This document shows positions 11,446-23,407 of a stretch of 64,000 nucleotides of DNA, piece by piece; positions within the stretch are counted from its first letter, which is position 1; each line of letters opens with the position of its first letter. Below the pieces are notes generated by a model that did not search any database, was not told the DNA's origin, and worked only from the letters and a program-made list of their open reading frames with translations. The translations under genes and the position numbers were made by a program. Source of the DNA: Isoetes taiwanensis (lineage: Eukaryota > Streptophyta > Lycopodiopsida > Isoetales > Isoetaceae); the NCBI GenBank assembly GCA_021234155.1, contig JAJEKV010000006.1, forward strand, positions 9,949,003 to 10,013,002, in the 5' to 3' direction.

Positions 11446-12071
11446 AGCAGAATTTAGTATGAAAGCAGAATGTGCAAGGCACCATTACCAAAGATAAAGG
11501 TTCAAATTTACGAGTCAAAATGGCAAAACGAACAACCATGTCTAAGCCAAAAGTCCTTCCACGATTACGTCTCTTGCCAAGATTACTCCTCTTACGAAAC
11601 AGTAAGAGGTCTTAAGGTCTCACATTAAACAGACATACCTTCTGCAAGAGCTCCAAAGAAGATGATGTACAAAGAAAGCCTTTCCAGGCACAAGACCCTT
11701 GAACCAAAAATATTGCACCTTCTGCCACACTTCAGAATATGCCTAAATAAAGACAAAGGGAGAGGCACAAGTACCTCCTTATCTGATACATCCTTAACTT
11801 ACTACCATAGAAAGATCTTCCATTTGGCAAGAATTATAAACCTTCGACAAAAACAAACCTGGAAAACATTCTGGCCCAAAGAGCTATCACCTCCAGGCTA
11901 GCACGGAAAATAAACCATGAAAATGCCATGTGAAAGGATAAAAGAAAAACTTCCTAAAACCATTAAGTAGACCGTGTAAAAGAATAAGACATGAGGTAAG
12001 TACAAGTCTCTGTCTATGGAAATAAAGAGCATAGTTCCAGACTTGAAGAGACTACAAACTGGAGAAGTATA

Positions 12072-12850
12072 GCAATTCTAGAGCCTAGTTGCACTCAATC
12101 AACACAACAAAACAACATGCTGAATGAATGAGCCATGTGGCCCTCCCCTTTATTTCCAAAATTGCAGTACAATAATTTACCACTACGAATAATCCCTCAT
12201 GCACACTGGCCTTTTTGGGCATACAAAAGACATTAAAGTACTACAAAGGATCCAAAACTCAAAATAAGCACATAAAAATTTAAAGGCCTTCGTTGCTAAT
12301 GTCCGCCACGACCCCAACATGCCAAGATTCTCGCAAAACACGCAAAGGACATTTCCACATCCATCTTTGAGCAAATCTGCAAAAGAAACAAAGAAATCCC
12401 TGGTACGAGGACCCCAATCTTGGCACAAAGGCCGCCACATCTTTGGCATACGAGGGCCCACCACCATGGCGCAAGGGCCCTCAACAGCGTCTCCACTTAA
12501 ATCCCAACATTCAAGACATAAGATTTACCCCAACAACAATGCTTGGCGTGAGAGCCTCTAGCCCATTGTAAAGGTACCCTCACAAGATCAAGAAGTCAAC
12601 AACGAGCTTATCAACATGAAAAACTAAGACATTGGCTACAAGAAAACTTCAATAACGTAAGGTTACAACACAGGGCTAAAACTGGAGGGGGGGGTGGGGC
12701 ATGCGACCACAAAAGGGAAGGCTCAAAGACGGCTGATGAAGATGAGAGCACTAAAACAAGGCTATAAATACTCCAAGGGGGGACTCCCTCAACTAGCCTC
12801 AAGAAGCGGATTTATCTGCTAATCTCAAAACGCAGATAAATCGCAGTAGC
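12072..12850 (-). repeat. LTR-like repeat, copy 2
   Basis: The most complete copy of the 0.75-kb repeat. On the minus strand it opens with hairpin GATTTATCTG/CAGATAAATC (12,808-12,842), then TATA-like 'gagtatttatag' and the 'aataaaggggag' site near its end. The inner part includes a G run and blocks shared with copy 1 at high identity. A frame reading 'RRPLCQDWGPRTR' occurs in both copies, but it is not kept open at the same ends, so I do not call it a gene. Confidence 0.5.
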
Positions 12851-13584
12851 AGTGCAAAAAAACTACCAATCGCCAATGGACTCTTTGCGTGACAATCTAG
12901 AACAAGTTGTAAGACGAATTCTATATGCATCAAATTACAGCATGTTCCACAAAGGCCTCAGGGAGAACTAGACGAAAACATAAGCAAACCATGAACTTAG
13001 AGGTGCAGGACAGCTCAGGAAAATCAGATATGACAAGAGCAACCCGTGAACTCAGTGGTGCAAGATTACGTGGCAAAAAAAAGATTAACTTTCATAGCAA
13101 TTGGAGTACTTCGTTCAAGCAAATCTACTGACCTGGGAACTCCTGGCCAAGCCCACGAGTTGATCTGAATCAGCCGGCGAAAACATCTTTGGAACAAAGC
13201 AATGCAAGAAACACTCCATAAAGCAACTCCTCTCGTATCCATCCCAGTCTGGACGGCAGCCTACAGCATGGCCGGGCCAAACCCTAGCTTGGTAGCCTGT
13301 ACACAGTCCCACCAAGAATGCAGAAGCCAGCCCAAACAGATCCAACACGACCAGTTCGCCGAAAATCTGATGCTAGAGGTTTCGATTATGCTGCCGCTCC
13401 AAACATCTATTTACCGTACCTTTGCCGAGCAGGATCAACACGTGCTAACGGATGCTGGCAAGGGGAACAAGTAATAAACTGTTGAGAGGCCGCCATGCTG
13501 TAACAAAGACGGCAGGCCGGGCACAATAATTCCAATGAAACGACTGGTGACTAGAGAGAAAAGAGGCTGAAAAGCGACTAAAAG
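12851..13584 (-). other. Segment between LTR-like copies 2 and 3
   Basis: No recognised gene. On the minus strand a 77-codon frame (13,348-13,115) and fragments in neighbouring frames give moderately protein-like sequence ('LASAFLVGLCTGYQARVW') without any domain I know. It lies directly downstream of the truncated copy 3 start and might be leader or captured host sequence. Confidence 0.3.
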
Positions 13585-13725
13585 ATGGGGCATGCAACCA
13601 CAAAGGGGAAGGCTGAAAATGAGAGGAACGCAACAAGGTTATAAATACTCTAAGGGGAACTCTGTCAACTAGCCTCAAGAAGCGGATTTATTTGCTAATC
13701 TCAAAACGCAGATAAATCGCACTTT
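13585..13725 (-). repeat. LTR-like repeat, truncated copy 3
   Basis: Only the minus-strand start of the repeat is present: hairpin GGATTTAT..CAGATAAATC, the TATA-like 'gagtatttataacc', and the block up to 'gcatgcccc'. It then diverges from copy 2. Confidence 0.6.
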
Positions 13726-13774
13726 GTAACATTTATATCTATTCCGTACAGATTATGTAGCTTATATTAATAAT

Positions 13775-14195
13775 AATAATATAATATAGCACATCGAACC
13801 ATTGAAAGGGGCATCAAACATATTAAGAAATTGAACAATTAAATTAAAACCCCCCGACCCCCCCAATTGCTGATATTCGTGCAGGGCGTCCAACGGTTGG
13901 CGAGAAGCCCCAAATACATATGCCAATATATGTGTACCGTACATATGTACAATGCACCTCACAACCTTTGGGTTAATTGTATATTTGAAACTGAGAATTA
14001 ACTAAAACTTACTAAAAAACGAGTTGCATCTAATGATGGTTGGGATCGTCTGAAACAGACATCGAACGGTCCGAACCTACCGATGGATGCTCTGCACGAA
14101 TATCAGCAAAAACATTATCGTTTGTCCATAACGATGTGCCAATATGCACTATACCAATGGGATGATAGAAATCCGTACAAATCAATAATATAAAT
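13775..14195. mobile_element. Possible foldback/MITE-like inverted repeat
   Basis: The block 'ttgctgatattcgtgcag' at about 13,866 recurs in reverse complement at about 14,083-14,101, and 'gcacatcg' near 13,790 recurs inverted near 14,130. The arms are imperfect and the centre unrelated. No protein. A decayed foldback element or MITE is possible; end points and target duplication are not clear. Confidence 0.35.
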
Positions 14196-14973
14196 ACCTA
14201 ATAGCATTATGTATTCTAGTTGAAACATTTCTTATAATAATTCACTAATTTTTATCTTCGGGTCAAGTTTATTTCCTGTAAATTGATAACAATCCAAAAA
14301 TGATGACCTAAGTTTTATTAACAAAAGTTAATATACGTGATTGTTGCAATTGCGCAAATCTGCTATAGATCTTCCATCAAAGGCCTTCCCAAAACTGCTT
14401 TCATTTTTATCCTTTTGCAAATTATGAAACACAGTGATTGCATATCTAGCGAAATATTATAAATGACTAAAGCTGGCGCTTGTAGTTAGTGTAAACCTTC
14501 TAAATAGCAACTAAGAACATGGTAGACACGCTAAAGCTGGGTTTTCTTACATAAGCACCACCTTACACACAGTGAAAATTCATATGGATATACAACCAAT
14601 TTCTTTGCCCTGCAAATTTGTTGCTCCATGCTTGCCATGCTTGGAATCTATGCTTTTGCAGTAAATCTAAGAATGTGTCCTCTGTAATCACATTCTTGAA
14701 TAAGGGTGTGACCACATCCCAAAGTCAATGTAAGAGCATAAATCAAAACGAATTTCTAATACAGAGACATATGCTTACTTCTTGAATTGTTCTGCAGCAT
14801 GACGCTTCATAGCTCTTTGGGGCGGTTGAGGGAAACTTGGATGTGGTATTTTGTTAAGGGGTTTGGAGTAGTATTTAGAGTTGTCTTAGAATGTGAGGAA
14901 AGTGGCTTCTTTCTCAAGTAAAAGGAGCATGTTATCTCTTTACCTGTCTAAGTTTTTTGCTACCCTTTTTTTT
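14196..14973. other. AT-rich stretch without a gene
   Basis: I see no coding region, RNA gene or clear repeat here. Confidence 0.5.
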
Positions 14974-15640
14974 TTTTTTTGAAGGACGATAATCTATTAT
15001 CAAGGAAAATCAAGATACATACAAGGGACCTGTGACATGGGACTCAAAACCTAGAGGACGAAATGGTCCACTAAGCAAAACCACCCATATACAGTACATA
15101 ATCATACACCTTGTGCCACCTTGAGGCGTTTAATGGCCTCATCACAATCAGCATGTTCTGCAATATCGAGATGATCATCAACAGACATCAAGTTATCATG
15201 CCACTGAATAGAACGAGGCAGGATAGCCTCGCGACATGACAAAACAGACTGCCTTCTTCCAATTGACCTATTGCTATGACTCTTTAGCGCACTGAAGATT
15301 AGGACCATCAGCCATAACAACCTCAGAAGCATGAGAAGCAGAAGCAACAACGGGGAGAGTGGTAGGACCTATAGGCTGCGGTTGTGATTGCTAAGGCCGG
15401 CACCATTGAAACTGTGTGTAGAGAATCTTCTATAGCCGAGGAATGCAAGGCAACTGACAAAGGTTGATCATGAATAGGTGAAGAAACAACAATAGGAGCT
15501 TGAACCTGAGAAGAATGTTGAACAGATGCCTGAGATATACGAGTACCTCGACGAAAGCTAGCAAAAGCCTCCTTATCAGGAAACAAACGGGCTAATTCTG
15601 GACTGTTCAGAAGCATAAATATCACCGAGGTGATGTATAT
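14974..15640 (-). mobile_element. LINE 3' end, minus strand
   Basis: Read on the minus strand the region ends in A17 (14,971-14,986), preceded by 'gattatcgtccttc', the same 3' end as the LINE at 34.6 kb. A protein-like tail ends at a stop at 15,102 ('DEAIKRLKVAQGV'), with further protein-like sequence upstream in a second frame ('LARLFPDKEAFASFRRGTR', up to about 15,600). No RT motif is left, so this is a short 5'-truncated and frameshifted copy. It abuts the plus-strand LINE that begins near 15,600. Confidence 0.55.
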
Positions 15641-18584
15641 AAAGTAGCTAATGTGTTTGGACGTGACTATAATGTATTGGTGTCTGCTGCTGATGCATCT
15701 AAGGCCTGTATGCTTACGGCATAGAAGTTCTCTGTGGATCACTTTTACTCAAACAGATAGCTTTGGGTGATGGATAATGATCAAATGGAAAGATAAAGGC
15801 CAAGAATGGGATTTGATTAATGTATATGCTCATAAGAGACCTCGCCAGCATGGTGCTTTGTTGTAAACTGTGAGAAGTAAAATCCCTCAGCTTGGGCATA
15901 ATGTTGCATGGTTGCTGGTTAGAGACTTTAATATGGTCGAGTTGGAAAAAAAAGAAGTGGTCGAGGCTCTGAAGTGGTGCAAGGGTTCGAGTGAGAACAA
16001 TAGTTACGCCTTTTACATGATTGTCATCTTATAGAGATTGATTGTGATCAGTCCTCCACATGGTGCAATGGTTGGACATGAGTTGGCAGAGCTTCTACAA
16101 GGCAAAATAGAGGATACCTTAATACTTGTGCAACTGCTTTTCTAGCAGATTTTTGTCGCTCAAATCTTCTGGATAGCTCTGTGTCTGATCATAATCGGCA
16201 ACTCCTATCTAATGATATGGCTAATTGTCATAGACTAACTAGAACTTACTTTAAGCTTACTTGCAAGTACTTAGAGGATGATGAGTTCAAAGTTGGCTGT
16301 AATTGGATTTGATCTCGAGCCTTCTCATCTCGTAGGGGTATGCCTGGGATTCTCGCAGTACTGAAGTCATTTGCAAAAGAATGGGGGAGAGTCAGAGCTG
16401 CTGAGGCTAGAGGACTATTGACTTCATTGTATCAGGAATTAGAACTACTTCGTGCTCGTGGCCTTACTAGTGGAGTTAGAGAAAAGGAGTTACTATCTCA
16501 GATCAAGGCCACGGAAACTATAAAAGTTATCGAAGCGAAGGTGAAGATAGGTTGCAATGGTTCAAGGATGGAGATAGATGTACCTGGTTCTTTTTTAAAT
16601 AAGAACTACTCCATGCTCGTGGCCCTACTAATGGAGTTAGAGAAAAGGAGTTACTATCTCAGATCAAGGCCATGGAAACTATAAAAGTTCCGAAGCCAAT
16701 GAAGACAGGGTTGCAATGGTTCAAGGATGGAGATAGATGTATCTAGTTCTTTTTTGCTGCTGCAAGAAGAAGGAAACTCGCCATTTCTATATATTCTTTG
16801 GTATTGTTGGATGGCTCTTTTATTTTTGATCCTGTGCATCTTAAGCAGTATCTTCATCAACACTTTTATTCATTCTTTATGCGACACCCGTTAACCCTTT
16901 CAAAAGGCATGTAATCAGATGTGTTCATTAAGGTGCGCTGCATTATTTCTGAAGAGGAGAGGTTGCTTCTTGGGCCCAATACTGTGAAGGACTGTGGCTC
17001 TCTTAAAAAAGGACAAATGCCCTGGTCTTGATAGCTTCCCTATCGAATTCTTTCAGAAGTGCTGGGACTACTCAGAGGATGACGTATATGATACCTTCTG
17101 TGAGTTTCAGAGATTTAAGTACCTTGATAAGATTTTGTACACATGTTGCATCTTTCTCATTTCAAAGAGCAAGGAACCCAAGAGTATTTCTAACGGGTGA
17201 CCTGTTACATTGCTTTCTTAATTCTTATGTGTACAAAATCTTTGCTAAGACGTTGGCAGAAAAATTTCGAGATATTTTGGCTGACTCTATCTTGTCAACA
17301 CGATCCAGCTATCTCCCTCGTCGATATATTCTTAACAACGTGGTTGCTGCATATAAGGGAATATATTGAGCCTGGTTACAGGGTCATAGAGCGGTGTGTC
17401 TTAAGCTTGATTTTGCTAAAGCTTACGATAGCGTTGATTGGGGTTTCTTGAAGAAGTGTCTTCTTGCTCTTAGCTTTGGGGAGTCGTTTACAAGAAATGT
17501 CATGAAGCTTCATACGTCAGCAAGGTCTATTGTACTTTTTCAGGGTGAGCAATCTGATATTTTTGTAATGGGTAGAGGAATTCAACAAGGTTGCCTCTTA
17601 GCACTCTTGCTCTTCATGATTGTGGCAGAAGTATTATCCCAACTTTTCTCTGTGGCTACTCAGGATGGCATCATTCAAGGTCTTCCAATGGCGATGGATC
17701 TCAAGAGGTATGTCATCAATGTGCTGATGATAGTTTTTTGTTCTTAATCGTCGAGGTTGAAAATCTTCATAATGCTAAGCTATTGTTAAATACATTCTCC
17801 TTAGCATTAGGAGTTCTTATGGGTTCACAAAAATGTACAGCTTTATGGATGTCGGACAGTCCCATCCCTCCCTTCATTTTGGGCTTTTCTTGGAAGATTC
17901 TTCTGCCTGGCAATACCACGAAGTTACTTGGTATCCCTGTTGGAATTCACGTCTCTGCTTCAGATGCTTGGGATGATATTATTAAAGGGTTGCAAAAGTA
18001 CTTATTTTGGTGGAATACATCTATACTATCCATGTCCGAACTAAATATGTTCTTAGTAATACTCATGTTTACATGGCGTCTACTCTATTAGCTCCTCAGT
18101 GTAAGATGGAGGAGGTTTTGCATAATATCAGGAATTTTATTTGGGCTGGAAATGAGGTAGGAGCTGTGGTCAAGGTAGCTTGGGCGAAGTGCGTAACTTA
18201 GGGTAGCTGGTAGTCCTGGAATGTTAGATTTTCATCTCCAAACTAAGGCAATGATCGAACTTTATTTGGAAGATTCTCATTGGTAAGGATGATTCTCCTG
18301 GTCTGAGGTTGCTGATGCAATAGATTCAGCATTGTCTTTCATTTTACAAGGCCACCATTAAGCCCCTACTTCTTTGGGCTTTGCTTTATCATATACATCT
18401 GTATCCTAACGCTTCTCCATTTCTAAAGGGGTTGCTCGCTACTTGGGACACTGTCAGGTCTCTTTTTCATATCAATCCTCGAGGCGTGTCTTCAGCTGTC
18501 TACCCCGTGATGGCGGATTCCTTTGTAAGACACTCCAAAGAATATGCCTCTAAGTGGTGTTGTTCATCCAAAGGCACAACAATG
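15600..18584 (+). pseudogene. LINE ORF2, 5' part: endonuclease and reverse transcriptase
   Basis: An L1-like ORF2 (endonuclease plus reverse transcriptase for target-primed insertion). The endonuclease region shows 'VAWLLVRDFNMVE' near 15,915 and 'DHNRQLLSNDMA' near 16,200 (normally GDFN and SDHxPL). RT motif A 'LKLDFAKAYDSVDW' is at 17,400, motif B 'GIQQGCLLALLLF' at 17,577, and the catalytic loop is 'CADDSFLF' at 17,725 instead of YADD. The thumb region 'LLGIPVGIHVS' follows at 17,930. Coding is broken into several frames with stops, so it is dead. It is cut at 18,584 by the CACTA-like element and resumes at 33,706. It also carries a 161-bp internal duplication. Confidence 0.85.
16442..16763 (+). 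repeat. 161-bp tandem duplication inside the LINE
   Basis: The block from 'gaactact' through 'tggagatagatgta' is present twice (starts 16,442 and 16,603). It covers the LINE stretch ending in a 'WFKDGDRC' motif before the RT. The copies differ at scattered sites, so the duplication is old or arose during decay. Confidence 0.85.
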
Positions 18585-18614
18585 CACAACAGGAGAAAGG
18601 TCATTTAGCGACGT
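18585..18614 (+). repeat. Left terminal inverted repeat of CACTA-like element
   Basis: CACAACAGGAGAAA-GGTCATTTAGCGACGT; pairs with 33,676-33,705 with about 27 of 30 positions alike after one gap. The inner 16 bases are identical. Confidence 0.8.
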
Positions 18615-18960
18615 CTATAGCGACGTTTGGGTCCGCGTCTATGCGGCGTCGGCGGCGTGACCTGGGCGTCGCTTGGGACCGCGTCACATGCATTGCGGCG
18701 TCGTCCGGGCGTGACCGCCGGGCGTGGCCAGCGGGCGTGACCAGGCGGGCGTCGCATGCGGCGTGACCGTGGAATATACCGTGGAATATCAAAAAGCCCG
18801 TGTGTGCGTAAAAGCCCGCGTGTATCGTCGCATGCGGCGTGACCGTGGAATATACCGCGTGGAATATACACATGGAATTATCGTGGAATATCAAAGAAAT
18901 CCGCGTGTCTTGCGTAAAAAGCCCGTGTATATATGCATGCGACATCACGCAAAAAAATTA
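18615..18960 (+). repeat. CpG-rich subterminal repeats, left
   Basis: Dense GCGTCG/GCGTGACC motifs, followed by two copies of a block of about 70 bp built on 'gcatgcggcgtgaccgtgg' and 'aatataccg'. 'CCGGGCGTGG' occurs here (18,715) and in the right subterminal zone (33,402). Such arrays are where CACTA transposases bind in known elements; binding here is inference. Confidence 0.65.
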
Positions 18961-19109
18961 TGAAAATCCACGTGTAATTAGAAAAACCACGTGGCAATAA
19001 AAAAGCCACGTGGATACGTCGCATGCGACGTGAAGGGAAAAAAATAAAAAAAAAATAAAAAAAATAAAAATGTTTGGCTTAGATAATTATTACAATATGG
19101 TGTACAAGG

Positions 19110-19305
19110 AGCAAAGGGGCATTTATATTTTTATATTTATATTTTTAAATAATCACAAAAGTATTTTTCTATTTATTTTTTTAAATAATCACAAAAGTTT
19201 TTTTATATTTATATTTTTAAATAATCACAAAAGTATTTTTATATTTATATTTTTAAATAATCACAAAAGTGAATTGTATTTATATTTTTAAATAATCACA
19301 AAAGA
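19110..19305 (+). repeat. 36-bp minisatellite, about five copies
   Basis: The unit is 'tatatttttaaataatcaca' plus 'aaagtattttta'. The open frame across it (repeated FIFIFLNNHKS) only reflects the unit length being a multiple of three. Confidence 0.9.
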
Positions 19306-20487
19306 CTCGTTAAGGGGAGTATCCACCCTTTTAGCCTAGAGCTAATCTCTGTCACATTCAGTGGAGTAGTCATCCGATTCGTCTAGGGCTTGATTCATCT
19401 CCTCCACTGCTTCCTATAAAAACCAAAAGAATAAGGCATTAATGTAGTTCATAGAATTATAATAATTTTCTACAACGCACATTGGCATTCCCGTGATGTG
19501 GGGACGGTTCCTCTTATTATTATAAGCTGTTGTCTGATAAATCATGACTCCACGTTAAAGTGGCTATTTATCACGTGCTCCTTGCTAGGGGAAACCGGTA
19601 TAGCGGTCTATGACAATATAAGCAGTATTAGCTAATGACATTTAAAGTTCTTATTAAAATTAATGTGAACTAATATAGCTCTTACGAATCTATGGCGATA
19701 CCCTTCAGGCCATTTGGAGCCAAATGAGGCGGATGTCGTTCACTTGCGTTTGCTTTGTCGGTCAGAGCTCTATGTTTCTAATGCGGATCCTTTTTGCGTT
19801 CGAATGCAATCGATTGCAAGGCACAACCACAAGTTAAAAGTGAGCGAATGCAAAAAAAATAAGAAATACCTTGATATCTTCCTTGTGGAGATTAAGTGGT
19901 TTAGGGACTTTTGACCAATCGCCTCCAACTTTTTTATAAAGTCGTCTTCGGTTCCTTGACCACTCTTTGCCTTTGACATAAATCGATAGATCAAGCAATA
20001 TTAAAATAATAAAAACAAGACTATGACTAGGTCATGTACCTCCTTTTTCGTAGAAGCTTCGCCCATCATCGAAGTGAGCTTCTTCGGTTAAACTTCTTTA
20101 CTTTTTCTATCTACGGAAAACTCTGTTTCATTTTATTTTTTGGCTCTCTATTTCGCGTTGGTCATAAGTGCAGGCCACTCCCCCTATACCACGGGGAGGC
20201 CAAAAAGGAGAGATATTATTTGAGACCCGCGTCCCTCGATTGTAGTATAAAAACACTTCCCTCATCATCCCTCATAGGAAGATCGTCCCTGAAGCATAAA
20301 TGGTGGGTATATAAAAGCGTGTTTATGTCTACCGTCAATATACATATCCCGTCCCCATAGGAAACTTTTGAGCACTTTACAATTTATTCTAAGTGAAGAG
20401 AATGAACAAAACAACAAATTTAGATGACAAAGTACTAATATTTAAGATTGATATCTTAAATAATATGTTCACATAACTTACATCTCC
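19306..20487. other. Unassigned DNA between minisatellite and tandem array
   Basis: No domain recognised on either strand. A minus-strand frame at 19,994-19,770 ('SKAKSGQGTEDDFIKKLEA') is protein-like and could be a remnant of a transposon gene, but I cannot assign it. Two other weak frames at 20,034-20,360 show nothing familiar. Confidence 0.35.
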
Positions 20488-21175
20488 TTGTCAGATTTGG
20501 CCGGGACCTTGCGCTGTGACTTGATGTGGAGTGGGGGTGTTGACGCCAGAGCACGGACCCTAAAATCCCCCCGAAAGCTGCTTGCCCCGAATTTCCTCTC
20601 CCTAAGGCCCTGGGGACAGACGGGCGACCTCCCCCCTCCGGAACCACGATTTGGCTCTGTCAATGGACTCAAAACATCGACATTGCCCTAGGGACCAAGT
20701 TACGTGGCGAGAAGACCAAAACTTCGGCCCCCAAAGCGCCAAACCCTTCTAGAAGCACGACAACTCACGGGGTTTACGTTTGGGAGGCCCTCTCCTTGTC
20801 ATTTGGCGGGACCTTAATAAGTGACTTGGCGTGGAGTGGGGGTGTTGATATACGGACCTAAAATCCCCAGTGGAAAATTTTGCTTGCCCGAATTTCCTCT
20901 TTTTAAGGCCCAGGGGCCGGGCCGGGCAACCTCCCTCTCCGGCCGCGATTTGTCTAGCCAATGGACTCGGAGGCTTCGACATTGCCCTAGGGACCAAGTT
21001 AGTGGCCCAGAAGACCAAAACTTCGGCCCCAAAAGCGAAAACCCTTCTAGGACACGGCAACTCCCGCGGGGTTTCGTTTGGAAGCCCCTCCTCATGATTT
21101 GGAGGGACCTTGCCCTTTGTCTTGGCGTGGAGTGGGGGTGTTGAGCAGGCGGGGACCTAAAAAATAAAGCTGCTT
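20488..21175 (+). repeat. Array section C: three short units of about 300 bp
   Basis: The block 'gggacctt...gacttg' plus 'gtggagtgggggtgttga' recurs at about 20,505, 20,808 and 21,105. These units contain only part of the core and neither tail, joining 'gaccaagtt' straight to 'cttcggcccc..aaagcg'. They form the left edge of the array. Confidence 0.8.
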
Positions 21176-21509
21176 GTGGGGTTCATTACAAGTTAATTAT
21201 GCCATCCATGTCAAATAGCTTTAGGGGCGGTCCAGTTGAACATGGGCATTCTCTCTATCCATATGCCTTGATCTTGAAACACAACCATCATCACAAGCAA
21301 CCCAAATCTAAACCCCCAACCCTTTGGTAGTCTTTTTTTTGCTCGTAATCATTTATCTTCATTCTAGTAGTTATGATGCTTTTACGTAATCATTTATCTT
21401 CATTCTAATAGTTATGATGCTTATATTCTCAAATGCCTCTTTAACATCCATCCGACCAAGGTCAACCCCAAGTACAGCGATCCCACAAACTCCATTCCTT
21501 TGACCTTAG
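21176..21509 (+). repeat. Array tail A, first copy
   Basis: AT-richer tail: 'ttaattatgccatccatg', 'ttgaacatgggcattctc', 'acaaccatcatcacaagcaa', then a duplicated block of about 42 bp ('atcatttatcttcattcta' plus 'tagttatgatgctt'), ending 'caaactccattcctttgacc'. It links the C units to the first complete unit. Confidence 0.8.
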
Positions 21510-22625
21510 CTAACCCTTTGACCTAGACCTTCTATAGAAAATTCGAAAAATTGGGCTGTGTCTTTGGAGATGAATTAGGAATCGGTGGCAAAAATCAGAA
21601 TTTATTTTCATACAATGCATTAATTACGAATTTATGAATGTCTTGCCCCAAAAAGGGCCCCCAACTTCTACTTGCCACATCGGGGAGGAGGGACAGGCCC
21701 AAACTCCGCTCCGTCGGTTCCCCTTGCTCGTATTCACGGCTGCGGCTTTCGGCCAGGTCCCAAGTGCAGCGAGACCAAGTCACCGGCCCCAAAGCGCCAA
21801 ACCCTTCTAGAACACGGCAGCCCACGGGGTTTACGTTTTGGAGGCCCTCTCCTTGTCGGTCGGTCGGGACCTTACACCGTGACTTGGCGTGGAGTGGGGG
21901 TGTTGGCGCCAGGCCGGGGACCCTAAAATCCCGGGCTGCTTGTCGAATTTCCTCTCCCCAAGGCCTTGGGGCCGGACGAAGCGACCTCCCCTTTCGGAAT
22001 CGTGATTTGGCTTTGCCAATGGACTCGAAACGTCGACATTGCCACAGGGGACCAAATTCCGTGGCGAAGACCACCCGACCTCCAAAAAGCCAAAGTAGCT
22101 CACTTCCACCACACTTTCGTAGTCAATTGGCCTAGGATGTGGATGCGGGATCTTGTATGCGTGGGCGTGAGTGTTTCTTTCTTTTGCAAAACCGACCTTG
22201 TAACTTGCTCCCTAGGGTAATTTCGCCATTCGGACGATTTGGCAGGGGTCGATTTGCCATTCTCGACCTCCCGGTGCGAGCGACAAAACAACTGCGGGGT
22301 TTATACAAAGGCCGAGCCTCGGGGCGCCTCCTTGCGGTTTGACAAGTTCTCGGACTGATCACGGAATCTTTTGGGCCTTCGAAGAGGGGCCTGAGCGGAG
22401 GATCAGCGGTTGGGATAGGGAGCAGGGCTCGGGAGGGTGGTCGATGGCGTGCAGCCCGGGAGGCCGCCGGGAAGGGCTGCCTCGAGAACTTTTTGGATCC
22501 GCCTCTTGGGGTCAGGACTCTCCCCTCTTGTGAGGGATCCACTCAAAAGGTCCTGGCCTCGTTTGACTTGGGGAGGCGTGCCCGGCTCGGTTCTCCCCCA
22601 GCGGGCTGCCCGACCGATTCTAATG
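21510..22625 (+). repeat. Array unit with tail B (unit 1)
   Basis: Core followed by tail B: 'tcaattggcctaggatgtgg', 'tttctttcttttgcaaaacc', 'tgctccctagggtaattt', 'gacaagttctcggac', 'ttttgggccttcgaag', and a hairpin-forming block bounded by two GGATCC sites around 'cctcttggggtc' and 'ctcccctcttgtgaggg'. Unit length 1,116. Confidence 0.85.
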
Positions 22626-23407
22626 CTAACCCTTTGACCTAGACCTTCCAAAAATTTGAAAAATTGGGCCGTGTCACTGGAGATGAATTAGGAATCGGTG
22701 GCAAAAAATCAGAATTTATTTTCGTACAATGCATTAATTGTGAATTTATGAATGTCTTGCCAGCTGCAAAAGCGCCCCCAGGCTTCTACTTGCCACAGGG
22801 GAGGAGGACAGGCCCAAACTCCCGCTCCGTCGGTTCCCTTGCTCCGTATTCTCGGCTGCGGCTTTCGGCCAGGTCCCAAGTGCAGCAGACCAAGTCTCGG
22901 CCCCAAAGCGCCAAACCCTTCTAGAACGACAACCCACGGGGTTTCGTTTGGAGGCCCTCTCCTTGTCCGGTCGGTAGGGACCTTTGGCGCCGTGACTTGG
23001 CGTGGAGTGGGGGTGTTGGCCTTGAGGCGGGGACCCTAAAATCCCCCAGCTGCTTGCCCGAATTGAGTTCATTACAAGTTAATTATGCCATCCATGTCAA
23101 ATAGCTTTAGGGGGCGGTCCGTTGAACATGGGCATTCTCTCTATCCATATGCCTTGATCTTTGAAACACAACCATCATCACAAGCAACCAAATCTAAACC
23201 CCCAACCCTTGGTAGTCTTTTGCTTTTACGTAATCATTTATCTTCATTCTAGTAGTTATGATGCTTTTACGTAATCATTTATCTTCATTCTAATAGTTAT
23301 GATGCTTATATTCTCAATGCAATCTTAGACCAAGTATAGCGTCCGACCCGACCAAGGTCAACCCCCAAGTACAAGCGATCCCACAAACTCCATTCCTTTG
23401 ACCTTAG
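22626..23407 (+). repeat. Array unit with tail A (unit 2)
   Basis: Core plus tail A, 782 bp. The tail keeps the duplicated 'atcatttatcttcattcta' block and ends in 'ccttagctaaccctttgacc'. Confidence 0.85.

Noticed and set aside
18601-18966. Arg/His-rich open frames on both strands
   Set aside because: They lie in the CpG-rich subterminal repeats of the CACTA-like element, where stop codons are rare by composition.
19770-19994. A CACTA transposase exon on the minus strand
   Set aside because: The sequence is protein-like, but I see no known transposase motif; kept only as unassigned DNA.
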